Source: Brevinema andersonii
Lineage (GTDB): Bacteria > Spirochaetota > DYKD01
DNA length: 64,000 nt
Assembly: GCA_020722765.1 (NCBI GenBank)
Contig: DYKD01000007.1
Span: forward strand, 1 to 64,000
Direction of reading: 5' to 3'
Numbering within the stretch: the first letter of the stretch is position 1; each line of letters starts with the position of its first letter. A program made the translations under genes and the position numbers. Of the stretch, positions 1-9,351 are shown piece by piece. The notes under the pieces are model-generated. The model made no database searches. It worked only from the letters and a program-made list of their open reading frames with translations, and was not told the DNA's origin.

Positions 1-159
1 GGCGTTCCCAATCGAAAAATGTCATTTTTAAATAAAAGGATTCTTTATTGCTGGGATTCTTTACTAAAACTTTACTTTTTATAATTTTCATATTATATTC
101 TACGTCCTTGCATTTGAAGCTTTATTAATGCATTATACCTAAAATATGAGGTGACTTGA

Positions 160-1035
160 ATGAAATTCAATATCGTCGTTCTGGTCAAACAGGTTCCTGA
201 CACGAAACATGTCACGGGCCAGGCCATGAAAGAAGACGGCACTGTCAACCGTGCTGCTCTCCCTGCTATTTTCAACCCGGAAGATCTCCACGCTCTCGAA
301 GCTGCCTTAACTGTCAAAGACCAGAATCCTGGTTCCAAAGTGACAGTGCTCACAATGGGACCGCCCGCTGCTATACAGGTTTTGAAGGAATCGCTGTTCC
401 GTGGTGCTGATGAAGTCGCGCTCATCTCTGATAAGCGCTTTGCTGCCGCAGACACGCTTGCCACTTCCTACGCTATCAGTTGCGCCATCAAGAACAAGGT
501 TGGTAAAGTGGATTTCGTTTTTGCTGGACGCCAGGCTATCGACGGTGACACGGCGCAAGTCGGTCCGCAGACAGCTGAGAAACTATCCATGAACCAGATT
601 ACAAACATTACTGGATTTGAGAAGATCACAGACAAGGATATCACAGTCCGCCGTTCCATTGAAGGCGGATACGAGATTGTAAAATCGAAACTTCCTGTGC
701 TCTGCACTGTCACAGACGAAGGTTTCCAGCCTCGTCCTTGCTCTGCAAAACTTGTCATAGCAAACAAGAATGCCGCGCTCGATTTGGAAGACAAGTATGA
801 CGAGACTTATATAGAAAGTGCGCGCAAGATGGGTAAGACAGTGAAGATCGACATGTGGAATGTTGAAGTGATCGGCGCAGACCCTGCGGGGTGCGGACTC
901 TCAGGTTCACCCACGAAGGTCAAGAAGATCGAGAGCGTTGTCCTCAAAGGCACTGAGATCAAGATGATCCAGAATAACGAAGAGTCAATCAGCAAGATGG
1001 TGCACGAGCTCATCGCTGATCACACTTTGGGTTAA
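160..1035 (+). CDS. etfB: electron transfer flavoprotein subunit beta
   Basis: 291 aa; N-term MKFNIVVLVKQVPDTKHV and motif FAGRQAIDGDTAQVGPQTAE typical of EtfB; RBS gaggtg upstream; followed directly by EtfA. Confidence 0.95.
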   Translation: MKFNIVVLVKQVPDTKHVTGQAMKEDGTVNRAALPAIFNPEDLHALEAALTVKDQNPGSKVTVLTMGPPAAIQVLKESLFRGADEVALISDKRFAAADTLATSYAISCAIKNKVGKVDFVFAGRQAIDGDTAQVGPQTAEKLSMNQITNITGFEKITDKDITVRRSIEGGYEIVKSKLPVLCTVTDEGFQPRPCSAKLVIANKNAALDLEDKYDETYIESARKMGKTVKIDMWNVEVIGADPAGCGLSGSPTKVKKIESVVLKGTEIKMIQNNEESISKMVHELIADHTLG

Positions 1036-1046
1036 GGAGAAACAAC

Positions 1047-2063
1047 ATGAGTGACAAGAACAATGTCTGGGTATTCGTACAGCAGGACGATGGAAAGATC
1101 GTTGATGTTTCCCTTGAATTGATCTGCAAGGCACGCGACCTCGCCAACCAGCTCGGTGTGGGAGTGAACGGTGTTTTGATTGGTGATAACATGAAAGGTG
1201 AAGCTGAGAAGCTTTTCCCTTACCAGTGTGATGAGGTTTTTATTGTTGAAGACCCTAAGCTGAAACACTATCAACCCGTACCCTATACAAAAATCATGTG
1301 TGAGATGATCACGCGTTATGAGCCACAAATTGTTCTCTATGGAGCTACGACAACTGGCCGTGACCTTGGACCTCGCATTGCATCATACCTAAAAGTGGGC
1401 CTCACAGCGGATTGTACTGATCTCCAGATTGGTGAGCACCAGATCAAGGATATCACTTACAAGAATATATTGATGCAGATTCGTCCTGCTTTTGGTGGAA
1501 ACATCGTAGCGACAATCGTATCACCTGAGAAGAAACCTCAGATGGCAACTGTTCGTGAAGGGGTCATGAAAATTTCCGTTCCTAATAAGGGTTACAAAGG
1601 CAAAGTGACTCCGATTACGGATATCAAGATTTCTGCTGATGAGTACATGACAGAGATCATCAAGCGCGTGAAAGAAGCGAAGAAAGTGAATCTCAAGGGT
1701 GCGCGTGTCATCGTTGCTGGCGGTATCGGTGTTGGCTCCAAGGAAAATTTCGATCTCATCAAGGATTTGGCGCATGCTCTGGGCGGAGAGATTGGTGCTT
1801 CCCGTGCTGCTGTTGATGCAGGTTTTATTTCCAAAGATCACCAGGTTGGACAGACGGGCATCACTGTCCGTCCCAATCTTTATATCGCTTGCGGAATCTC
1901 TGGTTCCATCCAGCATCGTGCAGGTATGGCAGAGTCTGGAAAAATCATAGCGATAAACACTGACCCTGCAGCTCCCATATTCCAGGTTTCACATTATGGA
2001 ATAGTCGGCGATCTTACTGACGTCATTCCCAAGTTTATCAAGGCTTTCAAGGCCAAGGGTTAA
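1047..2063 (+). CDS. etfA: electron transfer flavoprotein subunit alpha
   Basis: 338 aa; C-terminal FAD-binding motif GGIGVGSKENF...LGGEIGASRAAVDAGF...QVGQTGITVRPNLYIACGISGSIQHRAGM. Confidence 0.95.
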   Translation: MSDKNNVWVFVQQDDGKIVDVSLELICKARDLANQLGVGVNGVLIGDNMKGEAEKLFPYQCDEVFIVEDPKLKHYQPVPYTKIMCEMITRYEPQIVLYGATTTGRDLGPRIASYLKVGLTADCTDLQIGEHQIKDITYKNILMQIRPAFGGNIVATIVSPEKKPQMATVREGVMKISVPNKGYKGKVTPITDIKISADEYMTEIIKRVKEAKKVNLKGARVIVAGGIGVGSKENFDLIKDLAHALGGEIGASRAAVDAGFISKDHQVGQTGITVRPNLYIACGISGSIQHRAGMAESGKIIAINTDPAAPIFQVSHYGIVGDLTDVIPKFIKAFKAKG

Positions 2064-2075
2064 TGGAGGACAAAA

Positions 2076-3788
2076 ATGGAAAATTTCTATAAAGATAATG
2101 ATGATATACAGTTTCAGTTCAAGCATCTTGATTGGTCGGAACTTGTCCGCCTTCGTGAGGATGATTTTGCAGAAAAGGATAAGTTTGCAGATGCACCAGC
2201 CAATGTTGAAGATGCGGTTGATAATTATGATCGGGTGATTGACATTATTGGCGGATTGGCTGCCGAATACCTGGCTCCTTATGCTGCTGAGGTTGATGAG
2301 ACAGAGTGTCAGTTCAATAATGGAGTTGTCACCTATCCAAAGACCATCACAAAAGCTATGGAAATGTTTGCCAAAGCTGACCTGATGGGTTTTGTTCTTC
2401 CCCGCAAGTTCGGCGGATTGAACATGCCTGTCACTGTCATCTCGATGGCTGCGGAAATCCTTTCCCGCGCAGAGGGTTCATTTCTGAACTTTGGTCTGCA
2501 TCAGGATAACGCTGCTACCATTAACAAGTGGGCTTCTGAGGCAATTAAAAATAAGTTTCTTCCCCGTTTTTGTACTGGAGAAGTGGAATCTTCCATGGTT
2601 CTTACAGAGCCAGATGCAGGATCTGATTTACAGGCTGTTACACTCAAAGCACATCAAGGATCAGATGGAAAGTGGTATCTGAACGGTGTCAAACGCTTCA
2701 TTACTAACGGGTGCGCTCAGATGTCTCTGGTTCTTGCACGCTCTGAAGATGGTACAAAAGATGGTCGCGGTCTCTCTTTCTTTCTCCACGAGAGGGATGG
2801 CAAGACTATGAAGGTTCGCCGTATTGAGCATAAGCTCGGTATCCGCGGATCTGCGACTTGCGAACTCCAGTTCAATAATGCCCCTGCAGAACTTGTTGGT
2901 GACAGGAAGTTCGGTCTCATCAAGTACACGATGTGGCTCATGAACCAGGCTCGTCTTGGCATTTCTGGGCAGGCTTTAGGAATTGCAGAAGCTGCTTACA
3001 GGGAAGCTGACAAGTATGCGAAGGAACGAATCCAGTTCGGCAAACCGATCCGCACACTGACAGCTATCACTGAGATGCTGACAGATATGAAGATTGCCAT
3101 TGAAGCAGGTCGTGCTCTCTATTATGAGACATCAAGAATGGTTGATTTGAAAGAAGGATATGAGGAATATCTGGAGAAACATCCAGAGAAGGCTCCTGAG
3201 CTTCGCGAGAAAATAAAGTATTTCACAAAAATGGCTGCGCTCATGACTCCTATGACCAAAGCCTATACAACAGAGATGGCTAACAAGGTTACTTATGATG
3301 CGATTCAGATCCATGGTGGAACAGGTTACATGAGGGAGTTCAATGTTGAACGTCATGCCCGTGATGCAAGAATCACAAACATCTATGAAGGGACAACACA
3401 GTTACAGATTGTTGCTGCCATTGGTGGAACAGTAACTGGTGTAGCCAAGATGAAAATGGACGAGTTGGATAAGAACGATTTCGGTTATGCGGAATATATG
3501 CATAAGAAGATCCGCGATGCCAAGAAAGTTTTTGAAGATACGGTTGATTTTGTAGTAAAAAAGAATGATCCCAAGTTCCAGGATTTCCATTCCCGCAGAC
3601 TTGTGGAAATGGCAACAGACCTGATTCAAGGATATCTCTTCCTCCGTGATGGGAACCATAGTGATCGTAAGAAGGTTGTAGCAGAGACTTTCATTGACAA
3701 GATGGTTTATCGCGTCAGTATGAACGCAGAGTTCATCATGAAAGGCGATGCAGCGTTGTTAAAGAATGCTACGGAGATAATCGGATAA
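2076..3788 (+). CDS. acyl-CoA dehydrogenase family protein
   Basis: 570 aa; LTEPDAGSDLQAVTLKA, KRFITNGCAQMSLVLAR, YDAIQIHGGTGYMREFNVERHARDARITNIYEGTTQLQ signatures; same operon as etfBA. Confidence 0.93.
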   Translation: MENFYKDNDDIQFQFKHLDWSELVRLREDDFAEKDKFADAPANVEDAVDNYDRVIDIIGGLAAEYLAPYAAEVDETECQFNNGVVTYPKTITKAMEMFAKADLMGFVLPRKFGGLNMPVTVISMAAEILSRAEGSFLNFGLHQDNAATINKWASEAIKNKFLPRFCTGEVESSMVLTEPDAGSDLQAVTLKAHQGSDGKWYLNGVKRFITNGCAQMSLVLARSEDGTKDGRGLSFFLHERDGKTMKVRRIEHKLGIRGSATCELQFNNAPAELVGDRKFGLIKYTMWLMNQARLGISGQALGIAEAAYREADKYAKERIQFGKPIRTLTAITEMLTDMKIAIEAGRALYYETSRMVDLKEGYEEYLEKHPEKAPELREKIKYFTKMAALMTPMTKAYTTEMANKVTYDAIQIHGGTGYMREFNVERHARDARITNIYEGTTQLQIVAAIGGTVTGVAKMKMDELDKNDFGYAEYMHKKIRDAKKVFEDTVDFVVKKNDPKFQDFHSRRLVEMATDLIQGYLFLRDGNHSDRKKVVAETFIDKMVYRVSMNAEFIMKGDAALLKNATEIIG

Positions 3789-3872
3789 ACTTCTCTTGCC
3801 CCTCTCCCATGGGGAATGTACGTTAGTATATCCTTTTCTGGAAGGGGAGGAATGATTGAGAAACCAATCAAA

Positions 3873-3901
3873 GGCTCGGCCGAAAGGTCGGGCCTTTTTT
3901 G
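3873..3901 (+). terminator. Rho-independent terminator after the etf/acyl-CoA dehydrogenase operon
   Basis: ggctcggcc-gaaa-ggtcgggcc stem (two G.U pairs) followed by tttttt. Confidence 0.85.
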
Positions 3902-4100
3902 TAATAAAAAAATGTTAAAACAGATGTGTTATTTGTATTTATAATGTATATTGATTGTTTTTCGGTTTTTTTAGCTACATTAACTTGCAGGAGTGTTAAA
4001 ATAAAAAAGAATAAAAAAAGATTATTTTTTGACAGAGTGTTTTTTTCATATGTAAATGAGTATTTTTTCTTTAAGCGAGGATTTTTGATAGGAGGATGGC

Positions 4101-6947
4101 ATGCTGAAAATGCGCAAAACGATCTTTTTTTTAGGAATGGTTTTTATGTTTGTCGGGATGAGTCCCTTTATTTTTGCAAAAGATGATGACAAAGAGGATA
4201 CTAAAGACAAGGTAAGCCAGGAACAAGGAGCCCAAGAAAAGGGTAATGCCTATGGTCGTGATCATCATGCTAAAGAAACAAATAAAAAACATGATTCCAG
4301 GGCTTTCAAGAAAGATGACAATAGTGATGATGACAAAGAGGGTGCTAAAGACAAGGTAAGTAAAGAGCAAGGAGCTCAAGGTAAAGGGAAAGCTTACGGC
4401 AGACCTGATAAAGCAGATGTTGCCCAAGAAGAGAAGAAACCCGTTATAACAGAACCTGTCATTATAAGAGAAAATCCAAAGATGGGTAATGAAAACAGAG
4501 TGGAGGAAGTAGTAAAAACCGTTGAAACAGTAACAGTCATCAAGGAAGAAAAAAAGGAAGTGGTTACGCCTATAATCCCTCCCAAAACAACAGCATTGAT
4601 CTCTTTCGAATCCCTACCTGCTGGTGCAGAAGTTTTTATCAATAACGCCCTTGCAGGGATCACTCCCTTTCAAAAGGAAGTGTTTTTTGGGAATCACCAG
4701 TTGGAATTCAGAAAAGCCGGATATAAGACTTTCAGGAATACTTCGTTCAATGTAGGATCAAGCACTATTCCTCTTTATAAAGCTTCACTAGAAAAGATGA
4801 AGGCGAGTTTTCAGATATTATCTTCACCACCTGGTGCAACTGTCGTTCTAAACGGACAGACAGTTGGTGTAACTCCCTATAATGCAGATAACCTTGAATG
4901 GGGAAATTATAAGGTTCTTGTCAAGCTTAATGGTTATATTCCTTCGGAAAGGATTGTTATTGCGGACGCTGAACAGATGACACCTGTAACCATCAATCTT
5001 GTCAAGGAGTCGGGAGCAGTAAAAATAATGAGCTTGCCAGACCAGGCAGATGTTCTTATTGACGGAGTACTGAAAGGGAAAACGCCACTTGTTGTGGATC
5101 AGCTGGCAGTCGGTCTTCACAGCGTGGTCTTGAAGAAACCAGGGTATTCTGATATGACTCGCGATATTGTCATAGAGTTTGGTGTTCAAAAGGATTTTTC
5201 GTTTACTCTTGTCAGTGACATGGGTGTTTTGGATGTGATGTCAGTTCCTGATTCAGCAGACCTGTATATCAATGGTTCGTATATAGGGAAGACTCCACAA
5301 AAAAATTTGACAATCGCCCGTGGTGCTCATCAGATCCTTTTAAGAAAAGAAGGGTATGCAGATCATTCTGAAGCTATAACCATCATTCCTGGCCTTCCTG
5401 CTGTAAAAAACATTTCGCTTGCACAACAGAAAGCCCTTCTTCTCATCCGGACAGAACCTGCTGGAGCGAAGATACTCATCTCTGGGACTGATTACGGAAT
5501 GTCTCCCTTTGTCTCTGATTCGTTTAATGCAGGAACCTATACCATTACCTTGTCCAAAGATAATTATAATCCACTTACTACGCAGGTGACTTTGCTTCCT
5601 GGTGATAAGAAAGAATTGGTTTTCAACCTGACACCTATAACAGTGGCCGTTGAACAGGTTCCTGTTCTGAAAGGGGTGCTTTCTCTTCAGTCAGTCCCTT
5701 CAGAGGCATCAATCGTTATGAACAATACTTTTGTAGGTAAGACGCCTTATGTCGCCATGTTGTTGCCTGGCTCCTATCAGGTAAAGCTTTCTTTAGCAGG
5801 TTTCAGTAATGTTTTTATTTCTACTGTCATCGAATCTGGGAAAGCTGCTTCCTATTCCATCTCGTTCAAACCTGTTCCTGTATATGTATCATTAGATTCA
5901 TCACCACAGGGAGCTAAGATATTTTTGAATGACAGGTTTTTAGGCATGACTCCTTTAAAAACTGATTTGAATGCCGGGAATTACATCCTCTTTGCTCAAA
6001 AGAGCAATTATATGAATTATGTGACGAATATTGTGGTTTTAGGGACTGAAGGCAGCCTATCGCGTATGATCACTCTCAAGAGTGCTGTTCGTGTTTTCAA
6101 ATATTCATCAGTGCCTGAAGGTGCAGAAGTATGGTACAAAAACAGGGTCGTTGGAATCACACCATTTGAATTTACTGATGTAAAAGATGGGATCTACGAC
6201 CTGACATTCAGGAAATCAGGTTATAGGGATTATGCAGTGAAATATGTTGTTGCTAATGGCCAGCCTGATGTGCTGAATGTTGTTCTTGAAGCAATGAAAG
6301 GCAACCTTCTGGTTATATCTGATCCTGCAGCTGCTGATGTTGTCCTTGACGGCAGAAGGGTCGGTTTGAGTGAGTCCTTATTAAAGGATATTCCTGCGGG
6401 ATATCACAGGTTATCTGTAAAAAAATTCGCATATTTTGATCATAACATGAATGTCCTGATTCCTGATAACATGACAGTCACTAACAAAGTGACACTTATA
6501 GAAAAGCCGAAAGGCAATCTTCAGATCAATTCAATGCCAACAGGTGCAAAAGTCTATTTCAATAACACATATCTTGGGATGTCCCCTTATTTGCTTCAAA
6601 GTTATCCTGAGGGAACGTATTCTCTTTTGCTTAAGATGAAAGGATATAAGCATTATAAGGTGAATGTCAACATTAGAGGGAACATGACTGAGACTGTTAA
6701 TGCAACACTTGTGGAGGGCAGTAATTGTTGTATTGGTGGTTGTTTCGGATCTTTTCTCGTGAAACCAGGTGTTTGGTACACGGGAGCTGCGTTACTGACA
6801 GGACTGGCAGGGTATTCATGGTATAAAATGGAAAAATCAGGTGTTAATGTTACAGAGTCCAACAATTACAGGGATGTGAGAGACTATTCAGCAGTTGGTG
6901 CTTTGGGATGTCTCGTCACAGGATTTGCCATGCGTCTGGTGTTTTAA
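4101..6947 (+). CDS. multi-PEGA-domain surface/envelope protein with repetitive charged N-terminus and C-terminal membrane segment
   Basis: 948 aa; signal-like N-term; about 10 repeats of the type S.P.GA.V.ING...G.TP......G.Y.......GY; C-terminal hydrophobic GVWYTGAALLTGLAGYSWY and SAVGALGCLVTGFAM. Confidence 0.85.
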   Translation: MLKMRKTIFFLGMVFMFVGMSPFIFAKDDDKEDTKDKVSQEQGAQEKGNAYGRDHHAKETNKKHDSRAFKKDDNSDDDKEGAKDKVSKEQGAQGKGKAYGRPDKADVAQEEKKPVITEPVIIRENPKMGNENRVEEVVKTVETVTVIKEEKKEVVTPIIPPKTTALISFESLPAGAEVFINNALAGITPFQKEVFFGNHQLEFRKAGYKTFRNTSFNVGSSTIPLYKASLEKMKASFQILSSPPGATVVLNGQTVGVTPYNADNLEWGNYKVLVKLNGYIPSERIVIADAEQMTPVTINLVKESGAVKIMSLPDQADVLIDGVLKGKTPLVVDQLAVGLHSVVLKKPGYSDMTRDIVIEFGVQKDFSFTLVSDMGVLDVMSVPDSADLYINGSYIGKTPQKNLTIARGAHQILLRKEGYADHSEAITIIPGLPAVKNISLAQQKALLLIRTEPAGAKILISGTDYGMSPFVSDSFNAGTYTITLSKDNYNPLTTQVTLLPGDKKELVFNLTPITVAVEQVPVLKGVLSLQSVPSEASIVMNNTFVGKTPYVAMLLPGSYQVKLSLAGFSNVFISTVIESGKAASYSISFKPVPVYVSLDSSPQGAKIFLNDRFLGMTPLKTDLNAGNYILFAQKSNYMNYVTNIVVLGTEGSLSRMITLKSAVRVFKYSSVPEGAEVWYKNRVVGITPFEFTDVKDGIYDLTFRKSGYRDYAVKYVVANGQPDVLNVVLEAMKGNLLVISDPAAADVVLDGRRVGLSESLLKDIPAGYHRLSVKKFAYFDHNMNVLIPDNMTVTNKVTLIEKPKGNLQINSMPTGAKVYFNNTYLGMSPYLLQSYPEGTYSLLLKMKGYKHYKVNVNIRGNMTETVNATLVEGSNCCIGGCFGSFLVKPGVWYTGAALLTGLAGYSWYKMEKSGVNVTESNNYRDVRDYSAVGALGCLVTGFAMRLVF
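4182..4400 (+). repeat. imperfect in-frame repeat (two copies, 144-bp offset) in the N-terminus of the PEGA protein
   Basis: DDDKEDTKDKVSQEQGAQEKGNAYGR and DDDKEGAKDKVSKEQGAQGKGKAYGR, nucleotide copies starting at 4182 and 4326. Confidence 0.85.
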
Positions 6948-6963
6948 CGGCCGATTTCATTTC

Positions 6964-7764
6964 TTACATCTTTTTCAGGTTGATCCGGATCTTTTTTTCA
7001 CCGAGGATAGACTGGGCAGCTTCGATGAAGAATAAAGAGCTGTCACTCAGCCAATATTCTGTTTCCCCTTTTTTTGATTCAAGATTCAGCATCCTTTTCT
7101 CTTTCAGATATCCCAATGTGATCCGTGCTGTTTCTGTAGCTGAATCCACTAGAGTCACATCTTTCATCACTTTTGAGATTATTTTCTTGAGCATGGGATA
7201 ATGCGTGCATCCAAGGACGAGTGTGTCTATTTTTTTCTTAAGTAAGGGCGTAAGATATTCCTCTGCTGTCATCTGTGCAATTTTGTTGTCTGTCCAGCCG
7301 CTTTCTACTAGAGGGACGAAGAGTGGGCATGCCTGCTGATAGACTTTGATGTTCGGATTAATCGCATGGATCGCTTTTTCATAACTGAGGCTTTTTACTG
7401 TAGCGACAGTGCCAATGACTCCGATAGAACCGTTTTTTGTTGTTTCCACGGCTTTTTTTGCACCTGGCTGGATGACTCCAAAAACAGGGAAATGGGTATA
7501 TTCATGTTTCAGATAATCTAATGCCAGCGCAGAGACAGTATTGCAAGCAACGACAAGCATCTTGATGTGGTGCTGGATCAGGAAATCCGTAATTTCAGTT
7601 GCAAAGTTTTTGATTGTGTGTTCTGATTTTGTCCCATAAGGTACACGTGCCGTGTCACCAAAATAGATGAATTTCTCATTAGGAAGAGATCTTTTCAGTT
7701 CCTTGAGGACAGTCAGTCCTCCAATACCTGAATCAAAAACACCGATCTTGTATGTATTGTTCAT
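6964..7764 (-). CDS. murI: glutamate racemase
   Basis: IGVFDSGIGGLTVLKELKRSLPNEKFIYFGDTARVPYGTKS ... VVACNTVSA ... LVLGCTHYPML. Confidence 0.95.
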   Translation of the reverse strand: MNNTYKIGVFDSGIGGLTVLKELKRSLPNEKFIYFGDTARVPYGTKSEHTIKNFATEITDFLIQHHIKMLVVACNTVSALALDYLKHEYTHFPVFGVIQPGAKKAVETTKNGSIGVIGTVATVKSLSYEKAIHAINPNIKVYQQACPLFVPLVESGWTDNKIAQMTAEEYLTPLLKKKIDTLVLGCTHYPMLKKIISKVMKDVTLVDSATETARITLGYLKEKRMLNLESKKGETEYWLSDSSLFFIEAAQSILGEKKIRINLKKM

Positions 7765-7765
7765 A

Positions 7766-9340
7766 TCAATATTTTTTTAAAAGCATGTATTCTATGGAAT
7801 CTACAAGTGCTTGAAGGCTTGCTTCGATGATATTCGCTGAAACACCTACGGTCATCCATGTCTTGTCACCTTTCTTACTTTCAATCAGTACCCGAACGAG
7901 CGAGTCTGTTCCGCTCTTCTGCCCAAGAACCCGTACCTTGTAATCCACAAGCTGCATTTCCTGGATTTGTGGATATTGTTTTTCCAGCGCTTTTCGTAAG
8001 GCTCCATCAATGGCATTGACTGGACCGTTTCCTGTAGCAACCACGTATTCTTCTTTCCCTTTTACAGAGATCTTGATGACACCTTCTGAAACAATATTGT
8101 TATGTTCGGTCTTTTCAATGATGAGCCTGAAGTGTCTCATGTCGAATACAGGGGCGTATTTGCCAGTCACTTTGCGGATGATGAGCTCAAAGGATGCGTT
8201 GGCATTCTCAAATTCAAAACCTTCGTTCTCGAGTTTTTTGATGTGGGTTACGATCTGTTTGACTGCATCATCACCCATGGATTTATCACTGATACCGAGT
8301 TCCTGCAGTTTGTATACGATGTTGCTTTTCCCTGCAAGTTCAGATACAAGAACGCGTCTTCTGTTTCCGACATCTTCAGGAGCGATGTGTTCGTATGTAC
8401 TGGAGTTTTTCTGTACTGCACTGACATGGATTCCGCCTTTATGGGCAAAAGCGCTTTCACCAGTGTAGGGGAGGCGTTCGTCGTGGGGGAGGTTGGCTAC
8501 TTCAAAAACAAAGTGTGAGAGTTCTGTCAGTTTGCCCATGTTTTTTGCAGCAAAGAAAGTGTCATTGGTCTTGAATTTGATCGATGGCATGATGCCACAG
8601 AGATTGGCATTACCGCACCTTTCTCCAAAACCATTGATAGTCCCTTGTACCATGAAGGCGCCATACCGTATGGCCATCATGGAGTTGGCAATAGCACACC
8701 CGCTGTCATTGTGTGCGTGTATGCCAAAGGGGATGGACAGGTGAGGAGAGAGAACTGTAATCGTATCGCTGATTTCGTGTGGCAGGCAACCTCCATTTGT
8801 GTCGCAAAGGCAGATGCTGTCAGCACCACCTTTGATGGCTGCGGTGATTGTCTGTAATGCATATTCCTGATTCGCTTTGAATCCGTCAAAGAAATGTTCC
8901 GCATCATAGATCACTTCCCTGCCTTGTGATTTCAGATAAGCAATGGAATCAGTGATCATTTCAAGGTTTTTTTCCAAAGGGAGTTTGAGAGCGTCAATGA
9001 CATGCAAATCCCATGTCTTTCCAAAAATGACACATGTAGGTGTTTCTGCTTCTACCAGAGCTTGGAGGTTGGGGTCATCCTTAGGCTTGAATTTATGATA
9101 TCGGGTACTTCCAAAGGCTGTGATTCTTGTATGTTTCCATTTGATTTTCTTCGCTTTTTGGAAAAATTCTATGTCTTTGGGATTTGAGCCTGGCCATCCA
9201 CCTTCAACATAGTCAATGCCAAAATCATCAAGCCTCTGTGCTAAGAGCAGTTTGTCTTCTACTGTGAAATTGATTTTTTCAGCTTGCGATCCGTCTCTCA
9301 GTGTCGTATCAAAAATAAGGATGTTTCTTTTTTTTTCCAT
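7766..9340 (-). CDS. cimA: citramalate synthase (LeuA/homocitrate synthase family)
   Basis: IFDTTLRDGSQAEKINFTVEDKLLLAQRLDDFGIDYVEGGWPGSNPKD; GIHAHNDSGCAIANS; FAHKGGIHVSAV; C-terminal LeuA-type dimer/regulatory domain. Confidence 0.88.
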   Translation of the reverse strand: MEKKRNILIFDTTLRDGSQAEKINFTVEDKLLLAQRLDDFGIDYVEGGWPGSNPKDIEFFQKAKKIKWKHTRITAFGSTRYHKFKPKDDPNLQALVEAETPTCVIFGKTWDLHVIDALKLPLEKNLEMITDSIAYLKSQGREVIYDAEHFFDGFKANQEYALQTITAAIKGGADSICLCDTNGGCLPHEISDTITVLSPHLSIPFGIHAHNDSGCAIANSMMAIRYGAFMVQGTINGFGERCGNANLCGIMPSIKFKTNDTFFAAKNMGKLTELSHFVFEVANLPHDERLPYTGESAFAHKGGIHVSAVQKNSSTYEHIAPEDVGNRRRVLVSELAGKSNIVYKLQELGISDKSMGDDAVKQIVTHIKKLENEGFEFENANASFELIIRKVTGKYAPVFDMRHFRLIIEKTEHNNIVSEGVIKISVKGKEEYVVATGNGPVNAIDGALRKALEKQYPQIQEMQLVDYKVRVLGQKSGTDSLVRVLIESKKGDKTWMTVGVSANIIEASLQALVDSIEYMLLKKY

Positions 9341-9351
9341 TGTGTACGCTC

